Origin: Microbacterium esteraromaticum
Lineage (GTDB): Bacteria; Actinomycetota; Actinomycetes; Actinomycetales; Microbacteriaceae
Length of the DNA: 64,000 nucleotides
Direction: 5' to 3'
NCBI RefSeq assembly: GCF_017303215.1
Contig: NZ_JAEMWU010000001.1
Location: 1,736,001-1,800,000, forward strand
Below the pieces are notes generated by a model, which was given only the letters and a program-made list of their open reading frames with translations, searched no databases and was not told where the DNA came from. Below, piece by piece: positions 56,231 to 64,000 of the stretch. Within the stretch, counting starts at the first letter, position 1. Each line of letters starts with the position of its first letter. The position numbers were made by a program, and so were the translations under genes.

Positions 56231-57484
56231 ATGAAGAAGATGCGTGTGGGTGCAGTGGTCGCCGTTGCTGGCGTCGCGGTTGCACTGACGGGTTGCACCA
56301 GTGCAGGTGGTGGTGCAGCGGACGGCGACACGATCGTCGTCGACATGTGGGCCGGCAGCGAGGACGACACGGCTGCGCTGGAGGCGCAGATGGATGTCGT
56401 GCGCGAGCAGAACCCGGACATCAAGGTCGAGCTGCGCACGGCGCCGTGGGGTGACTTCTTCACCAAGCTCACCACCAACATGGCCTCCGGCAACATGGCC
56501 TGCGTCACCGGCATGAACTCCGGCATGCTCGCCAGCTACACCTCGGGCTTCACCAAGCTGACCGACGATGACCTCGCCACTGCCGGCCTGGCCGCGTCTG
56601 ACTTCGCAGAGGGCAGCCTCGAGATCCTCTCGAACAAGGGCGACATGTACGGTGTGCCCTTCGATGTCGCAACGATGCTGACGTACTACAACGAGGACCA
56701 GCTCACCGCCGCGGGTGCCGACCTGCCGAGCATCGGCTGGACCTTCGACGACTTCGAAGCGATCGCGGCCAAGGCCACCACCGATGGCAAGTACGGCTTC
56801 GGCATCGGCATGGGCGACTTCCAGTGGCAGGCGCTCCCGATCGCCAAGGGCGGCGTGCAGCCGGTCGCACAGGATGGCACGCTGCAGCTCACCGACCCGG
56901 CCTTCGCGGACGCCGCTGAGTGGTACGCCGGTCTGGTGACCGAGCAGAAGGTCGCCGCGCCCGTGGCATCCGCCTCGGATGGTGGCTGGGGCGAGAACCA
57001 GTTCACCAGCGAGAACGCCGCGATGGCCGTCGACGGCACCTGGAACGCCGTCGGATACCTCACCAACGACGCGGGGTTCGCCGCTGGTATGGCACCGCTG
57101 CCGACGGGTGAGAACGGCAACCTCAGCCTGATCCTCGGCTCGGGCTACGGCATCGCCGAGAGCTGCGAGAACAAGGAAGACGCGTTGAAGGTGCTCGGTT
57201 CCCTGCTCAGCAAGGACGCACAGGACTACATCGCTTCCTCGGGCCGCAGCTACCCGGCACGCGCCGAGAGCCAGCCGCTCTACTTCGAGTCGCTCGACGA
57301 GGCATACCGTGAGCAGGTCGAGGCCACCTTCGTCGCCGCCTTCGAGAACGTCCAGGGTCAGTACGTGTCTGACAACTGGGCCAAGGTCGGCACGTTCGTC
57401 CAGCCGTCGCTGGTGAGCATCTACAACGGCCAGGAGTCCATGTCGGCAGTGCTCGAGTCCGCTCAGCAGCAGTTCGGCAACTGA
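56231..57484 (+). CDS. sugar ABC transporter substrate-binding lipoprotein
   Basis: 417 residues. Lipobox ALTGC with Cys22. Type I extracellular solute-binding fold ([52 protein letters not shown]). This family binds oligosaccharides or glycosides. The neighbours suggest fucose-containing sugars. Both permease genes follow; the ATP-binding subunit is missing and presumably supplied from elsewhere (an MsiK-like shared ATPase is usual in actinobacteria). Confidence 0.93.
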   Translation: MKKMRVGAVVAVAGVAVALTGCTSAGGGAADGDTIVVDMWAGSEDDTAALEAQMDVVREQNPDIKVELRTAPWGDFFTKLTTNMASGNMACVTGMNSGMLASYTSGFTKLTDDDLATAGLAASDFAEGSLEILSNKGDMYGVPFDVATMLTYYNEDQLTAAGADLPSIGWTFDDFEAIAAKATTDGKYGFGIGMGDFQWQALPIAKGGVQPVAQDGTLQLTDPAFADAAEWYAGLVTEQKVAAPVASASDGGWGENQFTSENAAMAVDGTWNAVGYLTNDAGFAAGMAPLPTGENGNLSLILGSGYGIAESCENKEDALKVLGSLLSKDAQDYIASSGRSYPARAESQPLYFESLDEAYREQVEATFVAAFENVQGQYVSDNWAKVGTFVQPSLVSIYNGQESMSAVLESAQQQFGN

Positions 57485-57509
57485 CCACACCCAACAGAAA
57501 CAGCGAGAG

Positions 57510-58421
57510 ATGACGATCACGAACGCGCCCAAGCGGCGCTCGGGGTCGCTCGCCAAGGTCGAGGCGCGCCAGGCGCTGGGCTTCGCAAGCCCAGCCCTGG
57601 TGGGCCTCGCCCTTTTCACGATCGTGCCGGTCGTCTTGTCCATCGTGATGAGCTTCTTCGACTGGCCGACGTTCGGCGAGCGCACCTTCAACGGCGGGGC
57701 GAACTACGCCCGCCTCTTCGAGGACCCCAACTTCCTCCCCGCACTGCGCAACACGATTGTGTTCACGTTGCTGTACGTGCCGTTGAGCGTTGTGTTCTCG
57801 CTGGCGCTGGCCATCGGCCTCGGACCCCGCATTCGCGGACGCGGCGCGCTGCGTGTGCTCTTCTTCATCCCCGTCGTCACCCCGATGGTGGCCAACGTGC
57901 TGGTGTGGAAGATGCTGCTGCAACCGCAGGGGCTGTTCAACGGCCTGGCGCAGACCTGGTTCGGCGTCGAGCTGCCGAACTTCCTGGCAGACAAGAACTG
58001 GGCGATGATCATGGTCGTCGTCATGAGCGTCTGGCAGGGGATCGGCTACAACATGCTGATCTTCTCGGCTGCCCTGGAGCAGCTGCCCGAAAGCGTGATG
58101 GAGGCCGCGCGTATCGACGGCGCCCGCGGGTTCCGGATGACGTGGAGCATCATGGTTCCGATGATCTCGCCGGCGATCTTCTTCGCCACGATCATGACGA
58201 TGATCACCTCGTTGCAGGTGTTCGTCCAACCCCAGATGCTCACCGGTGGTGGCCCTGGCAACGCCACACAACCGCTGGTGATGTGGATCTACAACCAGGG
58301 CTTCAAGTTCCAGGACCTCGGTCTGGCCGCTGCCGGCGCGTGGATCCTGTTCGCGCTGATCATCACCGTCACCGCGATCCAGTTCAAGGCACAGAAGAGG
58401 TGGGTGCACTATGAGCATTGA
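57510..58421 (+). CDS. sugar ABC transporter permease, MalF type
   Basis: 303 residues with six membrane helices. The EAA loop region is ESVMEAARIDGARGFRMTWSIMVP (partial: MEAARIDGARGFRMTW). FALIITVTAIQFKAQKRWVHYE is a typical end. Overlaps the second permease gene by 11 bases. Confidence 0.94.
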   Translation: MTITNAPKRRSGSLAKVEARQALGFASPALVGLALFTIVPVVLSIVMSFFDWPTFGERTFNGGANYARLFEDPNFLPALRNTIVFTLLYVPLSVVFSLALAIGLGPRIRGRGALRVLFFIPVVTPMVANVLVWKMLLQPQGLFNGLAQTWFGVELPNFLADKNWAMIMVVVMSVWQGIGYNMLIFSAALEQLPESVMEAARIDGARGFRMTWSIMVPMISPAIFFATIMTMITSLQVFVQPQMLTGGGPGNATQPLVMWIYNQGFKFQDLGLAAAGAWILFALIITVTAIQFKAQKRWVHYEH

Positions 58422-59340
58422 CGTCGCAGAGTCCGATACCCGGACGCTGGTGACCCGCGACGGCGAAGAGCACGTCGAGGTCGAGCGTCGCTCGGGGCGT
58501 GCGCCGATGACACCCTGGGAGCGCGTGCGCCTGGTGCTCGCACACATCACCATCTACGTGGCTGCGCTGCTGTTCATGTTGCCTCTGGTCTACGCGTTCT
58601 TCTCGGCGCTCAAACCCAATGGCGAGATGTTCGCGATGCCGCCGTCGCTGTTCGGTTCTGAGATCCGCTGGTCGAACTTCGCCGAGGTGTTCGAGTACGG
58701 TCCGTTCTGGACCTACATCGGCAACTCGCTGTTCACCTCGGTCGCCGGAACCCTCGTCGTCCTGGTGGTGTCGACGACCGCCGGCTACGCCTTCGGGCGC
58801 TTGCGGTGGAAGGGCCGCGACGCGGTCTTCGTCCTGTTCCTGGCGACGCTGATGGTGCCGGCCGAGGTGCTGGTCATCCCCATGTTCCAGGTCATGCAGT
58901 GGTTCGGTTGGGTCGACACGTACCAAGCACTGATCTTCCCGTTCGCGTTCGGCGCGTTCGGTACGTTCCTGATGCGGCAGTTCTTCCGCGGCATCCCGTA
59001 TGAGCTCGAAGAAGCCGCTCGCGTCGATGGCGCCGGCCCCGTGCGCACATTCCTGCAGATCATCCTGCCGCTGTCGAAGTCGGCGGTCGCTGTGCTGGCG
59101 GTGTTCACCTTCCTCTCGTTCTGGAACTCGTACCTGTGGCCGCTGATCGTCACGGTCGACTACAACAACCTCGGCACGCTGCCTGTGGGTCTGGCGAGCT
59201 TCTCGGGCCTGACCGGAACCCGATGGGATCTGCAGATGGCCGCGTCGATCATCTCGATGATCCCGACGACCATCCTCGTGATCGCGCTGCAGAAGCACCT
59301 GGTCAAGGGCATCGCCATGGCCGGCCTCGGAGGACGCTGA
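58411..59340 (+). CDS. sugar ABC transporter permease, MalG type
   Basis: 309 residues with six membrane helices. EAA loop: ELEEAARVDGAGPVRTFLQI. The N-terminal 40 residues are charged and cytosolic. Together with the preceding permease it forms the channel; the ATPase is not encoded here. Confidence 0.94.
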   Translation: MSIDVAESDTRTLVTRDGEEHVEVERRSGRAPMTPWERVRLVLAHITIYVAALLFMLPLVYAFFSALKPNGEMFAMPPSLFGSEIRWSNFAEVFEYGPFWTYIGNSLFTSVAGTLVVLVVSTTAGYAFGRLRWKGRDAVFVLFLATLMVPAEVLVIPMFQVMQWFGWVDTYQALIFPFAFGAFGTFLMRQFFRGIPYELEEAARVDGAGPVRTFLQIILPLSKSAVAVLAVFTFLSFWNSYLWPLIVTVDYNNLGTLPVGLASFSGLTGTRWDLQMAASIISMIPTTILVIALQKHLVKGIAMAGLGGR

Positions 59341-59347
59341 CACTGAT

Positions 59348-60289
59348 ATGACAGACCATCACGGCACAACCATGCCTTCTTTCGAGGGGCCGCTGCTCGT
59401 CGGCATCGATATCGGCGGCACCAAGATCGCCGTCCTCGTCTGCGATGAGAGCAGACGCGTGCTCGCCCGCGGCGAGGCACCGGCTCCCGTCGCCGACGGG
59501 GGATCGGCCGTGGCCGACGCTGCCGCGCGTCTGGTGCACCAGCTCACGTCCGGCCGCACCGTACGTGCGGCCGGGGTGGGCGCCGCGGGAGTGATCGACC
59601 ATGAGTCCGGCTCCATTCGTGCGGCATCCGCCACCTTCACCGACTGGGTCGGCTTCCCGCTCGCCAGCGAGCTCGCGGATCGTCTCGGTTGTGTGGTCAC
59701 GGTCGAGAACGACGTCAACGCCTTCCTGCTCGGTGAGGCATCGCCGCACGAGCAGGACGTGCTCGGTGTGATGCTCGGCACCGGAGTCGGCGGCGCTGTG
59801 CTGATGGACGGCGAACTGCGTCGAGGGCCGCATGGCGCGGCCGGAGAGATCGGTCACACGCCTGGTTACGGAGACCTCCTCTGCACGTGCGGTCAGACCG
59901 GGCACCTCGAGACCCTGGCATCGGGCACGTCCATCGCGTTGCGCTACACGGCGCGCACCGGGCGAACTGTTGCGGGTTCGCGTGAGGTCGCCGCGCTGGC
60001 CGATGCGGGGGATGCCGATGCGCTGGCGGTATTCCGTGATGCGGGGCGCGCGCTCGGTACGGCGTGTGCCAGTGCCGCGGCGTTGCTCGATATCTCCGAC
60101 GCGATCGTCGGCGGTGGTGTGGCACGCGCGTGGCACCTGCTGCAGCCGGGTATCGACGATGCCCTGCGCACCGATGCCCCTGTCACGGGCATCCCGTTGC
60201 GCATCCGCCCCGCCACCCACGGTGCCGATGCCGTCGCGCTCGGCGCGATCGCCTCGGCGCGAGCCCTGGCCCTCGTTCCCGTCGCCTGA
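59348..60289 (+). CDS. ROK-family sugar kinase
   Basis: 313 residues. ROK signature: GIDIGGTKIAVLVCDE, VENDVNAFLLGEA and GVMLGTGVGGAVLMDG. The zinc motif is CTCGQTGHLE, where the third ligand of the usual CxCGxxGCxE is His; it could still bind metal. No HTH, so a kinase rather than repressor. It would phosphorylate a hexose after uptake or after cleavage by the fucosidases. Starts at ATG 59348, 7 bases after the permease stop. Confidence 0.88.
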   Translation: MTDHHGTTMPSFEGPLLVGIDIGGTKIAVLVCDESRRVLARGEAPAPVADGGSAVADAAARLVHQLTSGRTVRAAGVGAAGVIDHESGSIRAASATFTDWVGFPLASELADRLGCVVTVENDVNAFLLGEASPHEQDVLGVMLGTGVGGAVLMDGELRRGPHGAAGEIGHTPGYGDLLCTCGQTGHLETLASGTSIALRYTARTGRTVAGSREVAALADAGDADALAVFRDAGRALGTACASAAALLDISDAIVGGGVARAWHLLQPGIDDALRTDAPVTGIPLRIRPATHGADAVALGAIASARALALVPVA

Positions 60290-60319
60290 TCCGTCCTCCA
60301 CCCGTACAGAAAGAGCACC

Positions 60320-61894
60320 ATGACCGACCGTCTCGACGCCAGTCAGATCTGGATGGGCGCGCTGCCCGATGCGCACGAGCGCGGACTCACCGCGCCCCGC
60401 ATCGGCATCGCCGGCATCTCCATCGAGTCCAGCACCTTCTCGCCGCACGTCTCGGGTGACGAGGCGTTCACGATCCGCACGGATGAGGACCTCCTCGGGT
60501 ACTACCCGTTCCTCGACGAGGGACGCGAGCTCAGGGCGGCGGCGCGGTGGACCCCGATCTACCACGGGCGATCCCTTCCCGGGGGAGCGGTGGCCCCGCA
60601 GACGTACCAGCGGATGAAGGATGCGATCGTTGAGGGCATCCGCGACAGCATCCGTCGTGACGGACCCTTCGATGGCTTCTTCTTCGACATCCACGGCGCG
60701 ATGAGTGTGATCGGCATGAAGGACGCCGAAGGCGACCTCGCCGTCGCCGTCCGCGAGGCGCTCGGTCCCGAGACGCTGATCTCATCGTCGATGGATCTGC
60801 ACGGCAACGTGTCGGAGGTCCTGCGTGACGAGGTCGACATGCTCACCTGCTACCGCATGGCGCCGCACGAGGACTGGATGAACACGAAGGAGCGAGCGGT
60901 GTGGAACCTGCTCGCGCGTCTGCGCGGCGAGCATGGTGCTGACCCGCTGCGGCGTCGCCCGTATCGGGCCTGGGTGCCGGTTCCGGTGCTGCTGCCCGGT
61001 GAGAAGACCAGCACGCGCATGGAGCCCGCCGCCGGCATCTACGCCGAGCTGCCCGGGATCGAGGCCATGGATGGCGTGATCGACGCGTCGGTCTGGATCG
61101 GATACGCGTGGGCCGACGAACCGCGTTGCCAGGCGTATGTGATGGTGATGGGCGACGACCAGCAGCTCATTGCCCGTGAGGCCGAGCGCGTCGCTCGCAT
61201 GTTCTGGGACGCGCGCGAGGACTTCGTGTTCGTCGCACCGACGGCGACGCTCGACGGTGCGCTGCAGAAGGCGCTCGCACCGGGCGCCGCCCGTCCGTAC
61301 CTGATCTCGGACTCGGGCGACAACCCGACGGCCGGCGGCGCAGGAGATGTCACCTGGACGCTCACCGAACTGCTGGGGCGTCCAGAACTCACCGACGGAT
61401 CGGTCACGACGCTCGTCGCCTCGATCTTCGACGCGGACGCGGTCAAGGCCGCCGAGGCGGCCGGCGTCGGCGCCGAGATCGTGCTCGAGGCCGGTGCCGG
61501 GGTCGACTCGGGCCCGGCCGGCCCGGTGCGCATCTGCGGTGAGGTCTTCTCGATCACCGAGGGCGACGCGGATGCCGGCACCCAGGCGGTCATCAGCGTC
61601 GGCGGTCTGCACGCGATCATCACCTCTCGCCGCAAGCCGTTCCATCACCTCGACGACTTCCGCATGCTGGGGCTCGACCCCGAGAACGCCGACATCGTCG
61701 TGGTCAAGATCGGCTATCTGGAGCCGGAGCTCTATGACCTCGCCGCGGACTGGACGCTGGCGCTCACACCGGGCGGGGTCGACCAGGATCTGCTGCGCCT
61801 TGGACACAGCGACCTCGCACCCGGCGTCTACCCGTTTGACACCACCGGAAACCCCGCACTCACGGCGCACGTGAGCCGACGTCAGGAGAGCTGA
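60320..61894 (+). CDS. M81 family metallohydrolase (MlrC-like)
   Basis: 524 residues. Matches the MlrC/DUF1485 family, named after the microcystin-degrading MlrC peptidase. Metal-binding candidates: DIHGAM (near 130), DLHGN (near 160), and SDSGDNPTAGGAGD in the C-terminal domain. In actinobacteria M81 proteins often lie in sugar ABC transporter clusters, where a peptidase role is doubtful; an amide or ester hydrolase acting on the transported compound is an inference. Ends 2 bases before the second fucosidase gene. Confidence 0.85.
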   Translation: MTDRLDASQIWMGALPDAHERGLTAPRIGIAGISIESSTFSPHVSGDEAFTIRTDEDLLGYYPFLDEGRELRAAARWTPIYHGRSLPGGAVAPQTYQRMKDAIVEGIRDSIRRDGPFDGFFFDIHGAMSVIGMKDAEGDLAVAVREALGPETLISSSMDLHGNVSEVLRDEVDMLTCYRMAPHEDWMNTKERAVWNLLARLRGEHGADPLRRRPYRAWVPVPVLLPGEKTSTRMEPAAGIYAELPGIEAMDGVIDASVWIGYAWADEPRCQAYVMVMGDDQQLIAREAERVARMFWDAREDFVFVAPTATLDGALQKALAPGAARPYLISDSGDNPTAGGAGDVTWTLTELLGRPELTDGSVTTLVASIFDADAVKAAEAAGVGAEIVLEAGAGVDSGPAGPVRICGEVFSITEGDADAGTQAVISVGGLHAIITSRRKPFHHLDDFRMLGLDPENADIVVVKIGYLEPELYDLAADWTLALTPGGVDQDLLRLGHSDLAPGVYPFDTTGNPALTAHVSRRQES

Positions 61895-61896
61895 GC

Positions 61897-63240
61897 ATGT
61901 TGAACTTCGAGACCCGTACCGGCCCCGACTTCGGCGCCGCTGCCCCGTCGTACCCGACCCAGGGCGTTCCCGAGTGGTACCGCGACGCGAAGCTCGGGTT
62001 CTTCGTGCACTGGGGCCTGTACTCGGTCCCTGCATGGGCGGTGCAGCACGGTGAGGGCGTGAACATCCCCGCTGAGGATGCGTACGCGTGGCACCAGTAC
62101 GCCGAATGGTACGGAAACACCGTGCGGATCGCCGGCAGCCCGACCTGGGAACGTCACCAGCAGGTCTACGGCCCCGGAACGTCGTACGAAGACCTCGCGG
62201 ACCTCTGGGATGCCTCGGCGTTCGACGCTGATGCGTTCGTCGGCGAGCTGGTCGGTGCCGGCGCGAAGTACGTGATCCCCACCACCAAGCATCACGAGGG
62301 CTTCTGCCTCTGGAACACCGCGACCACAGGGTTCAACTCGGTGGCCCGCGGTCCGAAGCGTGACCTCATCTCCGAGTTCCACGACGCGACGCGTCGTGCC
62401 GGCGCGCGGTTCGGGGTCTACTACTCGGGGGCGCTCGACTGGCACGTCAGCGACTTTCCCGCGATCGAGTCCGACACCGATCTGTTCCGCTTCCGTCGTC
62501 ACGACGAGCACTTCTCCCGCTACTCGGCCGCCCAGCTGGAGGAACTGGTCGAGAAGTTCTCGCCCGACGTGCTCTGGAACGACATCGAGTGGCCCGATGG
62601 GGGAAAGGGCTCCGACGACTACGCCGTCGCCGCACTGCTGAGCCGATACTTCGATGCCGTGCCCGAGGGGGTCGTGAACGACCGTTGGGGAGTGCCGTAC
62701 CACGGCTTCCTGACCCGCGAGTACCGCCACATCCCCGACATCCTCGAGCACCCGTGGGAGTCCACGCGCGGTCTGGGGTACTCGTTCGGTTTCAACCAGG
62801 CCGAAGACGATCGGCACTCGCTCTCCGGCGCCGAGCTGATCCGCATGCTCGTCGATGTCGTCTCCAAGAACGGCAACCTGCTCATCAACGTCGGACCTGC
62901 TGCCGACGGCTCGATCCCGGCGCTGCAGCTGGAGGCGATGCGCGCCATGGGTGCGTGGCTGACAGGGAACGGCAGCGCGATCTACGGCACGCGGCCGTGG
63001 GTGCGCTTCGGTGAGCCGCTGCGCCCGGTGCGTTACACGACGTCGTCGGAGGGAGTGCACGTGCACTCCCTCGAGCCGGCATCCGGTGAGCTGATCGTGC
63101 CCGCAGAGCTGGCCGAACGCGAGGCTCGCTGGGCGGACGGTTCGATTGCCGAGAGCGTGCAGGCAAGCGACGGCACGTCGACGCTGGTCATCCCCGACGC
63201 GCTGCGTGGTGACGCCGTCGCGGTGGCGACTCTGCGATGA
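61897..63240 (+). CDS. GH29-family alpha-L-fucosidase
   Basis: 447 residues, no signal peptide. PEWYRDAKLGFFVHWGLYSV, TTKHHEGFCLWNT and the nucleophile Asp229 in SPDVLWNDIEWPDGG agree well with characterised bacterial GH29 enzymes (the WND form). The C-terminal 100 residues form a beta-sandwich-like domain. It overlaps the CutC-family gene by ATGA, so fucosidase, M81 and CutC are part of the sugar operon. Confidence 0.93.
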   Translation: MLNFETRTGPDFGAAAPSYPTQGVPEWYRDAKLGFFVHWGLYSVPAWAVQHGEGVNIPAEDAYAWHQYAEWYGNTVRIAGSPTWERHQQVYGPGTSYEDLADLWDASAFDADAFVGELVGAGAKYVIPTTKHHEGFCLWNTATTGFNSVARGPKRDLISEFHDATRRAGARFGVYYSGALDWHVSDFPAIESDTDLFRFRRHDEHFSRYSAAQLEELVEKFSPDVLWNDIEWPDGGKGSDDYAVAALLSRYFDAVPEGVVNDRWGVPYHGFLTREYRHIPDILEHPWESTRGLGYSFGFNQAEDDRHSLSGAELIRMLVDVVSKNGNLLINVGPAADGSIPALQLEAMRAMGAWLTGNGSAIYGTRPWVRFGEPLRPVRYTTSSEGVHVHSLEPASGELIVPAELAEREARWADGSIAESVQASDGTSTLVIPDALRGDAVAVATLR

Positions 63241-63995
63241 CGGCTGAGCCTGGCGGATCGGCCGTTCAGCTCGAGATCGCGGTGCAGGACGCCGCGGGCG
63301 CCCGTGCGGCGTTCGCGGCCGGCGCCGATCGGGTCGAGCTGTGTCAGGCGCTCGCGGAGACGGGCGGTCTCACGCCGTCGGCCGGCACGGTGGATGCCGT
63401 GCTGGCGGCGGCCGGTCAGCCAGAACGACTGGCCGTCCTGGTGCGGCCCCGGTCGGGTGGGTTCGTCTACGACGCGGAAGAGATCGCACTTGTTGCCTCC
63501 GACGTCCGCGATGCCGTGCGTCGCGGCGCCGGCGCGGTCGTCGTCGGCGCTCTCGACCGTCGGGGTCAGATCGACGTCGAAGCGATGTCGCGGTGGGCGG
63601 ATGCCGCAGGCGACGCGGATGTCGTGTTCCACCGCGCCATCGACACGCTCGCTGATCCGGTGTCGGTCGTCGAGCAGCTGATCGATCTCGGCGTGCGCCG
63701 AGTGCTGACCAGCGGCGGCGCCGCGCGCAGCATCGACGGACTCGACACGATCACCGCGCTCGTGCGTCAGTCGGCGGGGCGGATGCAGATCATGCCGGGT
63801 GGGGGCGTCCGTGCCGACGACATCGCCGCTTTCGTGGCGGCGGGAGCCGATGCTGTGCACCTGTCGGCGCGAGGGCGCTCGACCGATGCGTCGCCGAGCG
63901 GTCCGGGCGGCGGAACGGCGGGGTACGACGTGACCGACCCCGCCATCGCCTCGGCGGCGCGTGCCGCTCTCGACCGTGCGGTGAGTGCGGCGTAG
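63237..63995 (+). CDS. CutC-family protein
   Basis: 252 residues, complete just inside the window end. LEIAVQDAAGARAAFAAGAD, RVELCQALAETGGLTPS, VLVRPRSGGFVY and FHRAIDTLADP and MPGGGVRADDI fit PF03932 (CutC), a TIM-barrel family. The copper-homeostasis name comes from E. coli and is doubtful; here the gene is the last of a sugar-transport operon and more likely encodes a TIM-barrel enzyme of sugar metabolism. The last 5 bases of the window hold no further feature. Confidence 0.9.
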   Translation: MTAEPGGSAVQLEIAVQDAAGARAAFAAGADRVELCQALAETGGLTPSAGTVDAVLAAAGQPERLAVLVRPRSGGFVYDAEEIALVASDVRDAVRRGAGAVVVGALDRRGQIDVEAMSRWADAAGDADVVFHRAIDTLADPVSVVEQLIDLGVRRVLTSGGAARSIDGLDTITALVRQSAGRMQIMPGGGVRADDIAAFVAAGADAVHLSARGRSTDASPSGPGGGTAGYDVTDPAIASAARAALDRAVSAA

Positions 63996-64000
63996 CCGAT

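Overview
The window is dense, high-GC DNA with short intergenic gaps, many 1-4 base start/stop overlaps, GTG starts, and -10 hexamers sitting directly upstream of start codons. This and the gene order (thyA-folA, dapA, RNase J, ftsK-pgsA-cinA, clgR-DUF3046-recA-recX, miaB-miaA, dapF, hflX, tmRNA) fit an actinobacterial chromosome, most likely family Microbacteriaceae and probably Microbacterium. The genus is an inference from gene content and style, not from a search.

Layout. 1-19.5 kb is a housekeeping block: a thioredoxin/DUF4395 pair; thymidylate and folate enzymes; lysine/diaminopimelate enzymes (dapA, dapF) with RNase J; the FtsK DNA translocase; PgsA and CinA; the ClgR-type regulator; SOS-boxed recA with recX; tRNA modification genes miaB/miaA; a 16S rRNA-type methyltransferase; HflX; and a SIMPL-domain protein. 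19.5-21.9 kb holds tmRNA (ssrA) and a decayed 1.9-kb integrated element bounded by 35-base direct repeats. The element carries an integrase pseudogene with an in-frame amber codon, a membrane protein and a DUF3263 gene. 21.9-25.6 kb is a mixed region: TetR, small membrane protein, lipoprotein, HisN-like phosphatase, tRNA-Lys(CTT), a very acidic lysine-free protein and a YbaK-like deacylase.

25.7-37.9 kb is a catabolic cluster: a Liv-type ABC importer, acyl-CoA synthetase, TetR, 3-hydroxybutyrate-dehydrogenase-like SDR, alpha/beta hydrolase, a divergent IclR, a two-subunit 3-oxoacid CoA-transferase and thiolase. Together they could import a carboxylic acid or ester, release and oxidise a 3-hydroxyacid, activate the 3-oxoacid with CoA and cleave it to acetyl-CoA. 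A 24-bp-arm hairpin follows.

38.4-46.1 kb is an apparent iron regulon: an Fe(III)-type ABC importer and, convergent to it, an 881-residue fusion of adenylation domain, carrier domain and membrane acyltransferase, divergent from an MFS transporter. DtxR/IdeR-like boxes lie upstream of both units. This is the best candidate for an undescribed system in the window.

46.1-53.5 kb carries otsA-otsB (trehalose) and ilvD, ilvB-ilvN-ilvC (branched-chain amino acids). 53.6-64 kb is a fucoside-type carbohydrate locus: two GH29 alpha-L-fucosidases, a ROK repressor, a sugar ABC importer (binding protein plus two permeases, no ATPase), a ROK kinase, an M81/MlrC-like metallohydrolase and a CutC-family protein.

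No rRNA, CRISPR array or intact insertion sequence was seen.
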